NCBI GenBank assembly: GCA_020636935.1 | Contig: JACJWW010000002.1 | Span: forward strand, 101,071 to 165,070 | Direction: 5' to 3' | DNA: 64,000 nt | From: Nocardioidaceae bacterium | GTDB taxonomy: Bacteria; Actinomycetota; Actinomycetes; Propionibacteriales; Nocardioidaceae | Part shown: in pieces, positions 47,178-57,179 of the stretch | Layout of the letters: each line of letters opens with the position of its first letter | How positions within the stretch are numbered: position 1 is the first letter of the stretch | Notes under the pieces: model-generated | Databases searched by the model: none | What the model was told of the DNA's origin: nothing | What the model saw: the letters and a program-made list of their open reading frames with translations, nothing else | Position numbers and translations under genes: made by a program

Positions 47178-49844
47178 TCAGCCCTTCGCCAGAGCCTCAC
47201 GGATGGCATCCAGCGCTGCTCCTGCCTTGGCTGGGTCGCTGCCGCCACCTTGGGCAAGGTCAGCCTTTCCACCACCCTTGCCCCCGAGCACTGTCGAGGC
47301 AGTGCGCACGAGATCATTGGCTGAAAAGCCCGCGGCTTGGGCCGCTGCATTCAGGGCCACAACAACCGCGACCCGTCCACCACCATCACCGAGCACTGCC
47401 GTGACAGCTGGCCGGTCGTTGGCCAGTTTGCCGCGGATGTCCATGGCCAGGCTGCGCACGTCACCGCCGGCGGCCCCCTTGGCCACATAGCCGACGAAAC
47501 TTGTGCCGTTCACGTCGATCGCCTCACTAGCTAGTCGGCCCGTGTCTGCCAGGAGCTGATCTAGGCGCAGCTTCTCCAACTCCTTCTCGGTGGACTTCAG
47601 CCGCTGCACCATCTCTTCGATCCGACCCTGCAATTGATCTGGCTGCACTTTGAGGGTGCTGGTCAGCTGGGACACCAGGTCGCGTTCCTTGGCCAGATAG
47701 CCGAATCCTTCGATGCCGACCAAGGCTTCAACACGCCGATTGCCCGAGCCCACTGATGACTCGGAGGTCAGCACCACAGTGCCGATCTGCGAAGAACGCT
47801 TCACATGGGTGCCACCACAGAGCTCGCGTGACCAGGGCCCGCCGATCTGGACGACCCGGACCTCACTGTTGTCATAGGTTTCCCCGAAAAGCGCCAACGC
47901 TCCCCAGTCCCGGGCCTCGGGCAGAGTCATGTAGTTGGCGGTGACCTCAAGATCTTGGCGCAAGGCTGCATTGGCAGCCACTTCGACCTGATGCAATTGC
48001 TCGTGACTCAGGGCCTTGGTCCAGCCATAGTCAAGGCGCAAATAACCGGGGCGATTGTAGGAGCCGGACTGCAGCGCAGTGGGGCCGAGCACCTCACGCA
48101 GGGCCGCGTGTACGACGTGTGTGCCTGAGTGCGCCTGACAAGCGCCTAGTCGCCACTCGGGGTCGACATTGGCTCGCGAAGAGGCACCAGCAGCGATCTC
48201 CCCCTCCAGCACCCGCACTTGGTGTACGACGAGCCCGCGGATGGGCCGCTGCACGTCGAGCACCTCAAGCTTGGCGCTGTCGGTCTCGATCACGCCTGCA
48301 TCAGCGATTTGGCCACCGGACTCGGCATAGAAGGGGGTGCGATCGAGCACCACCTCTCCGACCTGGCCCTGATCGAGGGAGCGCACTTCGACCCCTTCGG
48401 CAAACAGAGCCAACACCGCAGACTCCGTCTCCAAAGTCGAATAGGCCAACCATTCGGTCGGGCCCTTGGCATCGAGGAGGTCGCGATAGATGGCGGTGTC
48501 GACGTGTCCGCCCTTCTTCGACTTGGCATCAGCCTTGGCCCTGGCCCTCTGCTCGGCCATCAGGCTCCGGAAGCCTTCCTCATCCACGGTCAAACCCTGC
48601 TCTGCGGCCATCTCCAAAGTGAGGTCGATCGGGAAGCCATAGGTGTCGTGTAGTGCGAAGGCCTTGTCGCCAGGAAGCAGAGTGCGTTTTGCCTGCTTGA
48701 TCTCAGTCGCCGCAAGATCGAAGATCTGAGTGCCAGCTTGCAGAGTCTTTCGGAAGGCGTCCTCTTCGGCAAAGGCGACGTCCTTGATCCGGTCGAAGTC
48801 ACTGGCCACCTCGGGATAGCCCAACTTCATCTTGTCCACCGACACGGGCAACAACTCGCGCAGCGCGGGATCGTCGTACCCAAGCAACCGCATGGAGCGC
48901 ACCGCGCGCCTGAGGAGGCGCCGCAGCACATAGCCACGCCCTTCATTGCCCGGTTTGACGCCATCGGCCATGAGCATCAGTCCGCTGCGCACGTGGTCGG
49001 CAATCACCCGGAAGCGGACGTCGTCTTCGTGCTTGGCCCCATAGCGACGACCGGTCAGCGCCTCGGCGCGTTGGATGACTGGGAAGACCTCATCAATCTC
49101 GTAGAGGTTGTCCTTGCCCTGCTTGAGATAGGCGACGCGCTCCAGGCCCATGCCAGTGTCGATATTGCGCTTGGGCAGCGGCGCAGCCACATCGAAGTCG
49201 TCTTTGCGGCGTACGGCGCTCAGCGACTCCTGCATGAAGACGAGATTCCAGATCTCCAAGAATCGGTCTTCGTCAACGACCGGGCCACCATCGGGACCGT
49301 AGGCCGGACCACGGTCGTAGTAGATCTCGCTGCACGGGCCACCAGGGCCGGGCACGCCCATGTGCCAGTAGTTGTCGAGCAGGCCACGCTCCTGGATGCG
49401 TTCGCGGGGAAGACCTGCGACCTGTCGCCAATGGTCGATCGATTCGTTGTCGCCCTCCAGGACCGTGACCCAGATCCGATCGGGATCAAAGCCATAGCCG
49501 CCTTCTGCCTCCGCCTTGGTGATCAACGACCAAGCGTGCGCGATCGCGCCTTCTTTGAAGTAGTCACCAAAGGAGAAGTTGCCGCACATCTGGAAGAAGG
49601 TGCCGTGTCTTGTGGTCTTGCCGACTTCTTCGATGTCGAGGGTGCGCACGCACTTCTGCACGCTCACGGCGCGCTCATAGGGAGGGGTCTCCTGGCCCAG
49701 GAAATAGGGCTTGAAGGGCACCATGCCTGCATTCACGAAGAGCAAGGTCGGGTCATCGAGGATCAACGACGCCGACGGCACCGCCGTGTGATCTGCCTGG
49801 ACGAAATGCTCAACGAAACGACGGCGGATCTCCGCGGTGTCCAT
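47178..49844 (-). CDS. alaS: Alanyl-tRNA synthetase
   Basis: 888 aa, full length. N-terminal class II aminoacylation domain (MDTAEIRRRFVEHF, NAGMVPFKPYFLG, QKCVRTLDIEEVGKTTRHGTFF split across motifs 1-2), tRNA-recognition region, editing domain with zinc ligands in CQAHSGTHVVHAAL and RELCGGTHVKRS, and the C-terminal DHHA1/coiled-coil domain (from about 740) with GGKGGGKADLAQGGG near the end. ATG at 49844 overlaps the preceding gene's stop (TGATG). Confidence 0.97.
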   Translation of the reverse strand: MDTAEIRRRFVEHFVQADHTAVPSASLILDDPTLLFVNAGMVPFKPYFLGQETPPYERAVSVQKCVRTLDIEEVGKTTRHGTFFQMCGNFSFGDYFKEGAIAHAWSLITKAEAEGGYGFDPDRIWVTVLEGDNESIDHWRQVAGLPRERIQERGLLDNYWHMGVPGPGGPCSEIYYDRGPAYGPDGGPVVDEDRFLEIWNLVFMQESLSAVRRKDDFDVAAPLPKRNIDTGMGLERVAYLKQGKDNLYEIDEVFPVIQRAEALTGRRYGAKHEDDVRFRVIADHVRSGLMLMADGVKPGNEGRGYVLRRLLRRAVRSMRLLGYDDPALRELLPVSVDKMKLGYPEVASDFDRIKDVAFAEEDAFRKTLQAGTQIFDLAATEIKQAKRTLLPGDKAFALHDTYGFPIDLTLEMAAEQGLTVDEEGFRSLMAEQRARAKADAKSKKGGHVDTAIYRDLLDAKGPTEWLAYSTLETESAVLALFAEGVEVRSLDQGQVGEVVLDRTPFYAESGGQIADAGVIETDSAKLEVLDVQRPIRGLVVHQVRVLEGEIAAGASSRANVDPEWRLGACQAHSGTHVVHAALREVLGPTALQSGSYNRPGYLRLDYGWTKALSHEQLHQVEVAANAALRQDLEVTANYMTLPEARDWGALALFGETYDNSEVRVVQIGGPWSRELCGGTHVKRSSQIGTVVLTSESSVGSGNRRVEALVGIEGFGYLAKERDLVSQLTSTLKVQPDQLQGRIEEMVQRLKSTEKELEKLRLDQLLADTGRLASEAIDVNGTSFVGYVAKGAAGGDVRSLAMDIRGKLANDRPAVTAVLGDGGGRVAVVVALNAAAQAAGFSANDLVRTASTVLGGKGGGKADLAQGGGSDPAKAGAALDAIREALAKG

Positions 49845-50116
49845 CAGTGGTGTTCCTCGATCTCGAGTGGTTCTTGACGTGCAGACTCTAGGACAGGCGT
49901 GGGTTGGAGCCGAAGTTCGAGACGATCACGGAGGTCACTCTCCTTGGCATTCGCACCTTGACGGACCTCTTCAGCGAACAGAGCCGCTCCCAGTCGGGCA
50001 CCGGCCATCCGGTCGCTCAACCCTTCGGGTGTGAAGACTTCTGCAGCCCGCCGGGCACGCAACATCCCCCAGGCGCCGACTCCTGCACCAGCAACAAACC
50101 AAATCGTTCTGTTCAC
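49844..50116 (-). CDS. Small membrane protein (DUF6167-like)
   Basis: 90 aa, GTG start overlapping the upstream stop as GTGA. One N-terminal hydrophobic segment (TIWFVAGAGVGAWGMLRAR) followed by a soluble amphipathic region with FTPEGLSDRMAGARLGA and an acidic C-terminus. Proteins of this kind are encoded just upstream of alaS in many actinobacteria; function unknown. The family name is given from position and pattern only. Confidence 0.65.
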   Translation of the reverse strand: MNRTIWFVAGAGVGAWGMLRARRAAEVFTPEGLSDRMAGARLGAALFAEEVRQGANAKESDLRDRLELRLQPTPVLESARQEPLEIEEHH

Positions 50117-50598
50117 GCTGTCCTGCTCTCCGGGAGGTCACCTTGGCCGAGGTCGCCTTGCCGCATCTGGCGATAGGCGGTTTTCATGTCCTGGCGACGT
50201 TGCTTGCGGGCTCGCCGTGTTTCTCGCTTCATCTCAAATCTGATCCGATTGCGAGACTCCGGCGAGAGTGCGACTCGCAGGCCGTGGGCAAATGCCAAGG
50301 ACTTGACCAGTGGCTCACCCACGGTGGCGCTGAGAACGAGTCGATTGGAGATGGTCGGCTCGGGAGGATCGGAGCCCACCTCTGTGATCAGCACTGCGTC
50401 ATCACCAGCTCGCTCGGCTTCTTCAGCCCGATCAAGGCGGTGCGTCAAGGTAGTCAACTCTTGAGTGAGTACGGCGATCTGGTCGCTCTGCTCGGAGGCG
50501 AGCGCGTGGTACTTGCGGCGGCTGAACAACACCATCAATCCAAGGGCGCCAATGGCAAGGGCCGCCAAGGCGATCAAGATGTAGTCGAGCAAGTCCAT
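50113..50598 (-). CDS. Hypothetical membrane-anchored coiled-coil protein
   Basis: 161 aa from ATG at 50598 with AAGGTG eight bases upstream. N-terminal transmembrane helix (about 4-25: LDYILIALAALAIGALGLMVLF), short predicted coiled coil (about 35-65: LTQELTTLTHRLDRAEEAE), then a basic region (RFEMKRETRRARKQRRQ) near 120-140. I do not recognise an enzymatic domain. It is coupled to the small DUF6167-like gene and lies between rarA and alaS, so it is conserved by position in the phylum. Confidence 0.7.
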   Translation of the reverse strand: MDLLDYILIALAALAIGALGLMVLFSRRKYHALASEQSDQIAVLTQELTTLTHRLDRAEEAERAGDDAVLITEVGSDPPEPTISNRLVLSATVGEPLVKSLAFAHGLRVALSPESRNRIRFEMKRETRRARKQRRQDMKTAYRQMRQGDLGQGDLPESRTA

Positions 50599-50610
50599 GA
50601 TCAAAGCACC

Positions 50611-51969
50611 TTACCTGCCGCGGATCAGTTGGCGGATCCGCTCCCACCGACCCTTGATCTCACCCTCGGCTCCATGAGAGGTGGGCTGGTAGTAGGCCGC
50701 GTCGGCGACCACTTCGGGCGCATAGTCTTGCTGAGCAATGCCATAGGGCTCGTTGTGGCTGTATTTGTAGCTCGCACCATGCCCCAACTTCTGCGCTCCC
50801 GCATAGTGCGCGTCTCTAAGATGGGCAGGAACCGGCCCGATCTTGCCCTTGCGCACGTCAGCGCTGGCCGCGTCGATTGCCTTGATCACTGCATTGGACT
50901 TGGGTGCCAAGGCCAGCGCGATCGTGGCCTGGGCGAGGTTCAGGCGGGCTTCTGGCAGACCGATCAAATCCACCGCCTGCGCCGCGGCGATCGCGGTCGG
51001 CAGAGCCGTCGGGTCGGCGAGTCCGATGTCTTCGCTGGCCAGGATCACCAGTCGTCGGGCAATGAAGCGCGGGTCCTCACCGGCTTCGATCATCCTGGCG
51101 AGATAGTGGATCGCCGCGTCAGCATCTGATCCGCGGATCGACTTGATGAAGGCGCTGATCACGTCGTAGTGCTGATCTCCTTGGCGGTCATAGCGGACCG
51201 CGGCTCGATCAACTGCTTGTTCCAAGATGTCGACGTCGATGATGGTGGAGTCGAGGGCCTGGGCCGCGCCTGCGGCTGCCTCCAGATAGGTCAGGGCCCT
51301 TCGAGCATCTCCACCGGACAGTCGGAGTAGCTGAGCCATCGCTTCATCACTCAAGTCCACGGCTTCAGCCAAGCCACGCTCATCACGAAGGGCATCGGAG
51401 ACCACCTTGCGGATGTCTTCCTCGGTCAAGTTCTCAAGCGTCAGCAGCAGTGAGCGACTCAGCAGTGGGGAGATCACCGAGAAGAAGGGGTTCTCGGTTG
51501 TCGCAGCGACCAGGGTCACCCAGCGGTTTTCCACCCCCGGCAGCAGGGCGTCTTGCTGGGCCTTGGTGAAGCGGTGCACCTCATCGACGAAGAGGACGGT
51601 CTCTTGGCCCGAGGCAGCCAAGCGCCGGTGCGCAGCTTCGATTGCTGAGCGCACCTCCTTGACCCCAGCGGCGACCGCTGACACCTCAACGAAAATCCGC
51701 TCAGTCTGGGTCGACAGGATCGAGGCGATCGTGGTCTTGCCGGTGCCTGGCGGCCCCCACAACAGCAGCGACATCGGCTGGTCGCCTTCGATCAGCCGAC
51801 GCAGCGGAGAGCCCGGTTGCAGCAGATGCGCTTGGCCGACCAATTCGTCGAGAGTGCGTGGGCGCATCCGCACTGCCAGTGGAGCAGACACATGCAGGTT
51901 GCCCGCTAGGCTGCCACGACCAGCGTTTGGACCCGCCTGTTGCGCCATCTCGAAGAGGCCATCGCTCAT
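50611..51969 (-). CDS. rarA: Replication-associated recombination protein A (MgsA/WRNIP1-family ATPase)
   Basis: 452 aa AAA+ ATPase related to clamp loaders. Walker [19 protein letters not shown] near residue 70, Walker [22 protein letters not shown], sensor segment [14 protein letters not shown], and a C-terminal tetramerisation domain with [12 protein letters not shown]. Acts at stalled replication forks. ATG at 51969, 18 bases after aspS. Confidence 0.95.
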   Translation of the reverse strand: MSDGLFEMAQQAGPNAGRGSLAGNLHVSAPLAVRMRPRTLDELVGQAHLLQPGSPLRRLIEGDQPMSLLLWGPPGTGKTTIASILSTQTERIFVEVSAVAAGVKEVRSAIEAAHRRLAASGQETVLFVDEVHRFTKAQQDALLPGVENRWVTLVAATTENPFFSVISPLLSRSLLLTLENLTEEDIRKVVSDALRDERGLAEAVDLSDEAMAQLLRLSGGDARRALTYLEAAAGAAQALDSTIIDVDILEQAVDRAAVRYDRQGDQHYDVISAFIKSIRGSDADAAIHYLARMIEAGEDPRFIARRLVILASEDIGLADPTALPTAIAAAQAVDLIGLPEARLNLAQATIALALAPKSNAVIKAIDAASADVRKGKIGPVPAHLRDAHYAGAQKLGHGASYKYSHNEPYGIAQQDYAPEVVADAAYYQPTSHGAEGEIKGRWERIRQLIRGR

Positions 51970-51987
51970 CTGATCACCGATTGGGCC

Positions 51988-53778
51988 TCACTGCACCGAG
52001 TGGTCGGGCTTGGGCTCCGCAGCCGCATTCTTGGGCTCTGGCAGCGCGTCGACGCCGGCTTCACGGCGCTGTTGCTTGGTGATCGGCGCAGGTGCAGAGG
52101 TGAGCGGGTCATAGCCGCCACCACTCTTCGGGAAGGCGATCACCTCGCGGATCGACTCCGCCCGACTCAACAGGGCACAGATCCGGTCCCAGCCAAGCGC
52201 CAAGCCACCATGGGGTGGTGGCCCATAGGCAAAGGCCTCAAGCAGGAAGCCGAACTTCTCCTCGGCCTCTTCTTCCCCAATACCCATCACCTCGAAGACG
52301 CGCTTTTGCACGTCTTGGTTGTGGATTCTGATCGATCCTCCGCCAAGCTCGTTGCCATTGCAGACAATGTCGTAGGCCCAAGCCAGCGCACTGCCCGGGT
52401 CAGAGTCAAGATCTTCGAGTCGCTGGGGTGCGGTGAAGGCATGATGTACGGCGGTCCAGGCGCCGCTGCCGACGGCTACATCACCCGCAGCGGTCGCGTC
52501 GTCTGCGGGCTCAAACAGGGGCGCATCGACAACCCAGACGAAAGCCCAGGCGCTCTCATCGATGAGCTCACAACGCCGACCGATCTCAAGGCGGGCCGCC
52601 CCGAGCAGTGCCCGGCTCGACTTGGCTGGTCCGGCCGCGAAGAAGATGCAGTCACCTGGCTTGGCGCCGACGTGGCTGGCCAGCCCGGCGGTCTCGGTCT
52701 CGGTGAGATTCTTTGCCACCGGACCAGTGAGTTGGCCGTCTTCTTGCACGAGCACATAGGCCAGGCCCTTGGCGCCACGCTGTTTGGCCCATTCCTGCCA
52801 GGCATCGAGTTGGCGACGCGGCTGGGAGGCACCCCCAGGCATCACGACCGCCCCCACATAGGGCGCTTGGAAGACCCGGAAGGTGGTGTCTGCGAAGAAG
52901 TCGGTGCATTCGACCAACTCATGTCCCATTCGCAGGTCGGGCTTGTCTGAGCCAAATCGCCTCATTGCCTCGGCATAGCTCATCCGCGGGATCGGAGTCG
53001 TGATCTCGTGACCGATCAGCTTCCAGATGGCGACCAGGATCTCCTCGGTCAGCGCGATCACGTCGTCCTGGTCGACAAAGCTCATCTCTAGATCGAGTTG
53101 GGTGAACTCCGGTTGGCGGTCAGCACGAAAATCCTCGTCGCGATAGCAGCGAGCGATCTGGTAATAGCGCTCCATCCCCGCAACCATGAGCAATTGCTTG
53201 AACAACTGCGGGCTCTGCGGGAGGGCATACCAACTCCCGGGTCGGAGACGAGCCGGCACCAAGAAGTCGCGCGCGCCCTCGGGGGTAGACCGGGTCAGGG
53301 TGGGGGTTTCGATCTCGACAAAATCATGTCGATCGAGCACGGCTCGAGCGGTCTTGCTGACCTCGCTGCGCAGCCGGATCGCGGCAGCAGGCGCCGTACG
53401 ACGAAGGTCGAGATAGCGATGCCTCAGGCGGGCTTCTTCACCAACCTCAAGATGATCGTCGATCGGGAAGGGCAAGACAGCGGCCTCGCTGAGGATCTCT
53501 AGCTCCCCCGCGATGACCTCAATGTCACCGGAGCCGATATTTGGATTGGCATTGCCTTCTGGGCGGCGCTCCACCTTGCCGGTCACGCGGATGCAGAACT
53601 CATTGCGGAGGCGATCGGCCATCTCCTCGTCGATCACCACCTGGCAGACGCCTGATGACTCGCGCAGGTCGATGAAGGCCACCCCACCGTGGTCTCGGCG
53701 CCGGGCCACCCACCCAGCCAGGGTGACTGTTTGACCGACGTGGTCCAAACGCAGGCTGCCTGCGTCGTGCGTGCGCAT
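51988..53778 (-). CDS. aspS: Aspartyl-tRNA synthetase
   Basis: 596 aa from ATG at 53778. N-terminal anticodon-binding OB domain (about 1-110: [20 protein letters not shown]), class II core with [36 protein letters not shown] and [24 protein letters not shown] across motif 2, the bacterial GAD insert (about 290-420), and motif 3 [10 protein letters not shown]. Overlaps the hisS stop (TGATG). Whether it is discriminating or also charges tRNA-Asn was not determined. Confidence 0.95.
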   Translation of the reverse strand: MRTHDAGSLRLDHVGQTVTLAGWVARRRDHGGVAFIDLRESSGVCQVVIDEEMADRLRNEFCIRVTGKVERRPEGNANPNIGSGDIEVIAGELEILSEAAVLPFPIDDHLEVGEEARLRHRYLDLRRTAPAAAIRLRSEVSKTARAVLDRHDFVEIETPTLTRSTPEGARDFLVPARLRPGSWYALPQSPQLFKQLLMVAGMERYYQIARCYRDEDFRADRQPEFTQLDLEMSFVDQDDVIALTEEILVAIWKLIGHEITTPIPRMSYAEAMRRFGSDKPDLRMGHELVECTDFFADTTFRVFQAPYVGAVVMPGGASQPRRQLDAWQEWAKQRGAKGLAYVLVQEDGQLTGPVAKNLTETETAGLASHVGAKPGDCIFFAAGPAKSSRALLGAARLEIGRRCELIDESAWAFVWVVDAPLFEPADDATAAGDVAVGSGAWTAVHHAFTAPQRLEDLDSDPGSALAWAYDIVCNGNELGGGSIRIHNQDVQKRVFEVMGIGEEEAEEKFGFLLEAFAYGPPPHGGLALGWDRICALLSRAESIREVIAFPKSGGGYDPLTSAPAPITKQQRREAGVDALPEPKNAAAEPKPDHSVQ

Positions 53779-55037
53779 CAAGAGAGCTTCTCCTTCAAGG
53801 AAGTTTCGATGTCTGTCAGGGGTACGGCGATCTGCTCACCGGTCTTCATGGATTTCAGCTGGCAATTGCCTGCTTCCAGCTCACTGCTACCGAGGATGAT
53901 CACCCAGGGTGCACCAGAGCGATCAGCAGCCTTCATGGCCCCGCGTAGGCCGCGAGTGCCGAAGGACAGGTCAGTCCGGATGCCTGCGCGCCGCAGCCGC
54001 GTTGCCAACTCGGCAGCCTTGGTGCCAACTTCACCGAGGGGCACCACGAAGCAGTCAAGGCGCGACTCCGGGGCGAGTTGACGCCCCTCTGCCTGTGCTG
54101 CCAGCAAGGTGCGGTCAAGCCCCAGCCCGAAGCCGATCCCGGAGAGGTCTTGGCCACCCAGCTCACTCATCAGCCCGTCATAGCGACCGCCGCCACCAAT
54201 GCCGGATTGAGCTCCGAGTCCTTCGTGGACGAACTCGAAGGTGGTGCGGGTGTAGTAGTCGAGGCCCCTGACCAGGCGAGGTGCCAGGGTGTAGTTCACG
54301 TTGTAGCTGTCGAGCAACTCGCGCACTGTGCCGAAGTGATCGGAGCAGTCGGCGCACAGGTTGTCGGCCATCAGCGGGGCATTCTCCAGTTGTGCCCGCA
54401 CCGACTCGCGTTTGTCGTCGAGCACGCGCAACGGGTTGATCTTGGCTCGTTCTCGGGTGGCCTCATCGAGGTCGAGACCATCGAGGAATCCGACGAGCAA
54501 CTCGCGGTAGGCCGGGCGGCACTGCGCGCAACCCAGGGAGGTGAGGTCGATGCGATGCTCGCGCAAGCCGACGGCTCGATAGCCGTCATCGGCAATCGTG
54601 ATCACCTCGGCGTCAACGGCCGGATCATCAGATCCGATGGCCTCGATCCCGAACTGGTGGAATTGCCGATAACGACCTGCTTGGGGTCGCTCGGCGCGGA
54701 AGCATTGCCCGGCGTACCACAACTTCACCGGCAGTTGTCCGCGATCGAGGCCATGCTCGATCACGCAACGCATCACCCCGGCCGTGCCCTCAGGGCGCAG
54801 CGTGAGAGAGCGCCCGCCGCGATCGGTGAAGGTGTACATCTCCTTGGAGACCACGTCAGTGGACTCCCCGACCCCTCGCACGAAAAGCGCGGTGTCTTCG
54901 AAGATCGGCAACTCGACATAGCCATAGCCAGCGTTGACGGCTGGTTGAGCCAAGGCTTCCTTGATCAACAACCATTCGGCCGAGGTGGGCGGCAGGTATT
55001 CAGGCACTCCCTTTGGAGCGCTCAGTTTCGGCAGCAT
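53778..55037 (-). CDS. hisS: Histidyl-tRNA synthetase
   Basis: 419 aa class II synthetase. Begins [14 protein letters not shown]; motif 2 [15 protein letters not shown] region; [20 protein letters not shown]; the histidine-specific [19 protein letters not shown] and GGGGRYDGL motifs. C-terminal anticodon-binding domain from about residue 325. ATG at 55037, two bases after the MBL-fold gene. Confidence 0.96.
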   Translation of the reverse strand: MLPKLSAPKGVPEYLPPTSAEWLLIKEALAQPAVNAGYGYVELPIFEDTALFVRGVGESTDVVSKEMYTFTDRGGRSLTLRPEGTAGVMRCVIEHGLDRGQLPVKLWYAGQCFRAERPQAGRYRQFHQFGIEAIGSDDPAVDAEVITIADDGYRAVGLREHRIDLTSLGCAQCRPAYRELLVGFLDGLDLDEATRERAKINPLRVLDDKRESVRAQLENAPLMADNLCADCSDHFGTVRELLDSYNVNYTLAPRLVRGLDYYTRTTFEFVHEGLGAQSGIGGGGRYDGLMSELGGQDLSGIGFGLGLDRTLLAAQAEGRQLAPESRLDCFVVPLGEVGTKAAELATRLRRAGIRTDLSFGTRGLRGAMKAADRSGAPWVIILGSSELEAGNCQLKSMKTGEQIAVPLTDIETSLKEKLS

Positions 55038-55038
55038 G

Positions 55039-55764
55039 TCACAAGCCTCTGGTGATCGGAGCGGTCGTGCCGTCCTGGTCGTCGATCAGGTCAAGGAGGA
55101 ATGGATTGGTGGCGCGCTCACGTCCGATGCTGGTCTGATCACCGTGACCCGGCAGCACCACGATGTCATCTCGCAGGGTCAACACTTTCTCGCGAAGGCT
55201 GCGCAACATCGAGGGATGGTCACCACCTGGCAGGTCGGTGCGTCCGATCGACCCGGCAAAGAGCAGGTCTCCTGAAAACATGATCTCCGAGATGTCTTGC
55301 TCGCCATATGGGGTGCGGAAGGTCACCGACCCTTGCGTGTGTCCTGGCGTATGGTCGACCACGAAGTCCAATCCGGCCAACTCAATGGTCTGCAGATCAG
55401 CCAACTCGCGTACGTCGTCGGGCTCCACGAATGAGTAGTTGCCTCCGAGCAGCATCTGCTCGGACTCCCTGCTCATGCCACTGAGCGGATCGCTGAGCAG
55501 GTGGCGGTCATTGGGGTGAATCCACGCGGTCGCGTCGTAGGTGCCGGCAACCGGCGCCACGCACCACATGTGATCGATGTGCCCGTGAGTCACCAGCACC
55601 GACACCGGCTTCAACTTGTGCTCGCGCACCACCTGATCGACCCCTGCGGTGGAGTCTTTGCCCGGATCGATCACGACACACTCGGTGCCGGGACCGGTGG
55701 CGACGACATAGCAATTGGTGCCCCATGGACCAGCGGGGAAACCGGCAATCAGCACGCGAGGCAC
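55039..55764 (-). CDS. MBL-fold metallohydrolase (glyoxalase II-like)
   Basis: 241 aa. Metallo-beta-lactamase fold with the metal motif THGHIDHMW near residue 60, [11 protein letters not shown] (His ligand), [20 protein letters not shown] (bridging Asp) and VLPGHGDQT. Likely hydrolyses a thioester or similar; substrate unknown. Usually found upstream of hisS in actinobacteria. GTG start at 55764. Divergent from the DUF349 gene across a 152-base gap. Confidence 0.88.
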   Translation of the reverse strand: MPRVLIAGFPAGPWGTNCYVVATGPGTECVVIDPGKDSTAGVDQVVREHKLKPVSVLVTHGHIDHMWCVAPVAGTYDATAWIHPNDRHLLSDPLSGMSRESEQMLLGGNYSFVEPDDVRELADLQTIELAGLDFVVDHTPGHTQGSVTFRTPYGEQDISEIMFSGDLLFAGSIGRTDLPGGDHPSMLRSLREKVLTLRDDIVVLPGHGDQTSIGRERATNPFLLDLIDDQDGTTAPITRGL

Positions 55765-55916
55765 TCCTGAACTTTCGACACGGACCCCCCTAGCCTACTT
55801 GGCTCGGTCCGCTGCTCGTCGACAGCAACTAGTCTGTTCGCACATGACAGTCGCTGGATGCGTACGATGTGTAGTGCAACTCGCCCCAGCCTAGTTCGGC
55901 ATTCAGGAGCCCGCTC

Positions 55917-57179
55917 GTGACCGCGTCAAATGACACCCCAACCCCGCCCCCTGCAGTCTCTGAGTGGGGACGCGTCGGCGAAGACGGCACTGTCTATGTC
56001 AAGGAGGCCGGCGGCGAGCGTGCCGTGGGCCAATATCCCGAAGGCAGCCCGCAGGAGGCTCTTGACTTCTTCACCAAGCGTTATGACGGCTTGGCAGTGG
56101 AGGTCCAACTCCTGGAGAAGCGCATCAGGGCTGGCGCCCTCGCCCCTGACAAGGCAGTGGAGTCGGTCAACAAGGTCAGTGCTCTCGTCCGAGATGCAGC
56201 AGCCGTCGGAGACATCCAGGCACTGATTGCCAGACTCGATGCCTTGGGGCCCCTCATTGGTCTCCAGCGCAACCAGCGGCGTGAGGATCGCGCCCGCAAG
56301 CTTGAGGAGAGCCGGACCCGCAAGCAGGAGATCGTGGCCGAGGCGGAGACCATCGCCAAGGGCAAGGACTGGCGCAATGGCGTCACCCGCCTGCGTGACC
56401 TCCTCGACGAGTGGAAGGCCCTCCCGCGTCTTGAGCGCAATGCCGACGATGAGTTGTGGCATCGCTTCTCCTCGGCACGTACGACGTACACCAAGGCCCG
56501 CAAGACCCATTTCACCGAACTCAATGAACAGCGTGAATCGGCTGGCGTGGTCAAGGCCCGATTGGTCAAGGAGGCCGAAGCTCTCGCGGGCTCCACTGAC
56601 TGGGGTCCGACGGCCGCCAAGTTCAGGGCGTTGATGCAGGAATGGAAGTCTGCTGGTGGCGCGCAGCGCGATCAGGAAACTGAGCTCTGGGCCCGTTTCC
56701 GCGCTGCCCAGGATGCATTCTTCGGCGCCAGAGACGCGGCCAACGCCGAGATCGATCGCGAATATCAAGCAAATGCCGACCTCAAGGTCAAGTTGCTCGA
56801 AGAGGCAGAGGCGATCTTGCCGATCACCGATCTGGAGGCCGCCAAGAAGGCCTTCCGTGACGTGGCCGATCGCTGGGAGGCCATTGGCAAGGTGCCTCGC
56901 GATCAGATCAAGACCCTCGAGGGGCGCATGCGCAAGGTCGAACAGGCTATCCGTGCACTCGAGGACGAGAAGTGGAAGCGCAGCGACCCAGAAAAGTCCG
57001 CTCGCGCCGACAGCATGATCGGTCAACTCCAAGCCGCGATCACCCAGATCGAGGCGGACATCGCGGCCGCCCAAGCCAAGGGTGATCAAAATCGAGTCAA
57101 GAAGCTCACCGCTGATCTCGAAGGCCGCAAGGCCTTCTTGGAGATGGCCCAGAAGGCTGCCTCGGACTTCACTGAGTGA
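55917..57179 (+). CDS. DUF349-repeat coiled-coil protein
   Basis: 420 aa, GTG start preceded by CAGGAG. Rich in charged residues, predicted almost wholly helical. At least three DUF349 repeats (about 140-205, 215-280, 285-355), each around a W..A.....LR.L..EWK pattern such as [34 protein letters not shown] and [16 protein letters not shown], followed by a coiled coil to the C-terminus. Function unknown; found next to rel in many actinobacteria. Its stop overlaps the convergent rel stop region by 11 bases. Confidence 0.88.
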   Translation: MTASNDTPTPPPAVSEWGRVGEDGTVYVKEAGGERAVGQYPEGSPQEALDFFTKRYDGLAVEVQLLEKRIRAGALAPDKAVESVNKVSALVRDAAAVGDIQALIARLDALGPLIGLQRNQRREDRARKLEESRTRKQEIVAEAETIAKGKDWRNGVTRLRDLLDEWKALPRLERNADDELWHRFSSARTTYTKARKTHFTELNEQRESAGVVKARLVKEAEALAGSTDWGPTAAKFRALMQEWKSAGGAQRDQETELWARFRAAQDAFFGARDAANAEIDREYQANADLKVKLLEEAEAILPITDLEAAKKAFRDVADRWEAIGKVPRDQIKTLEGRMRKVEQAIRALEDEKWKRSDPEKSARADSMIGQLQAAITQIEADIAAAQAKGDQNRVKKLTADLEGRKAFLEMAQKAASDFTE

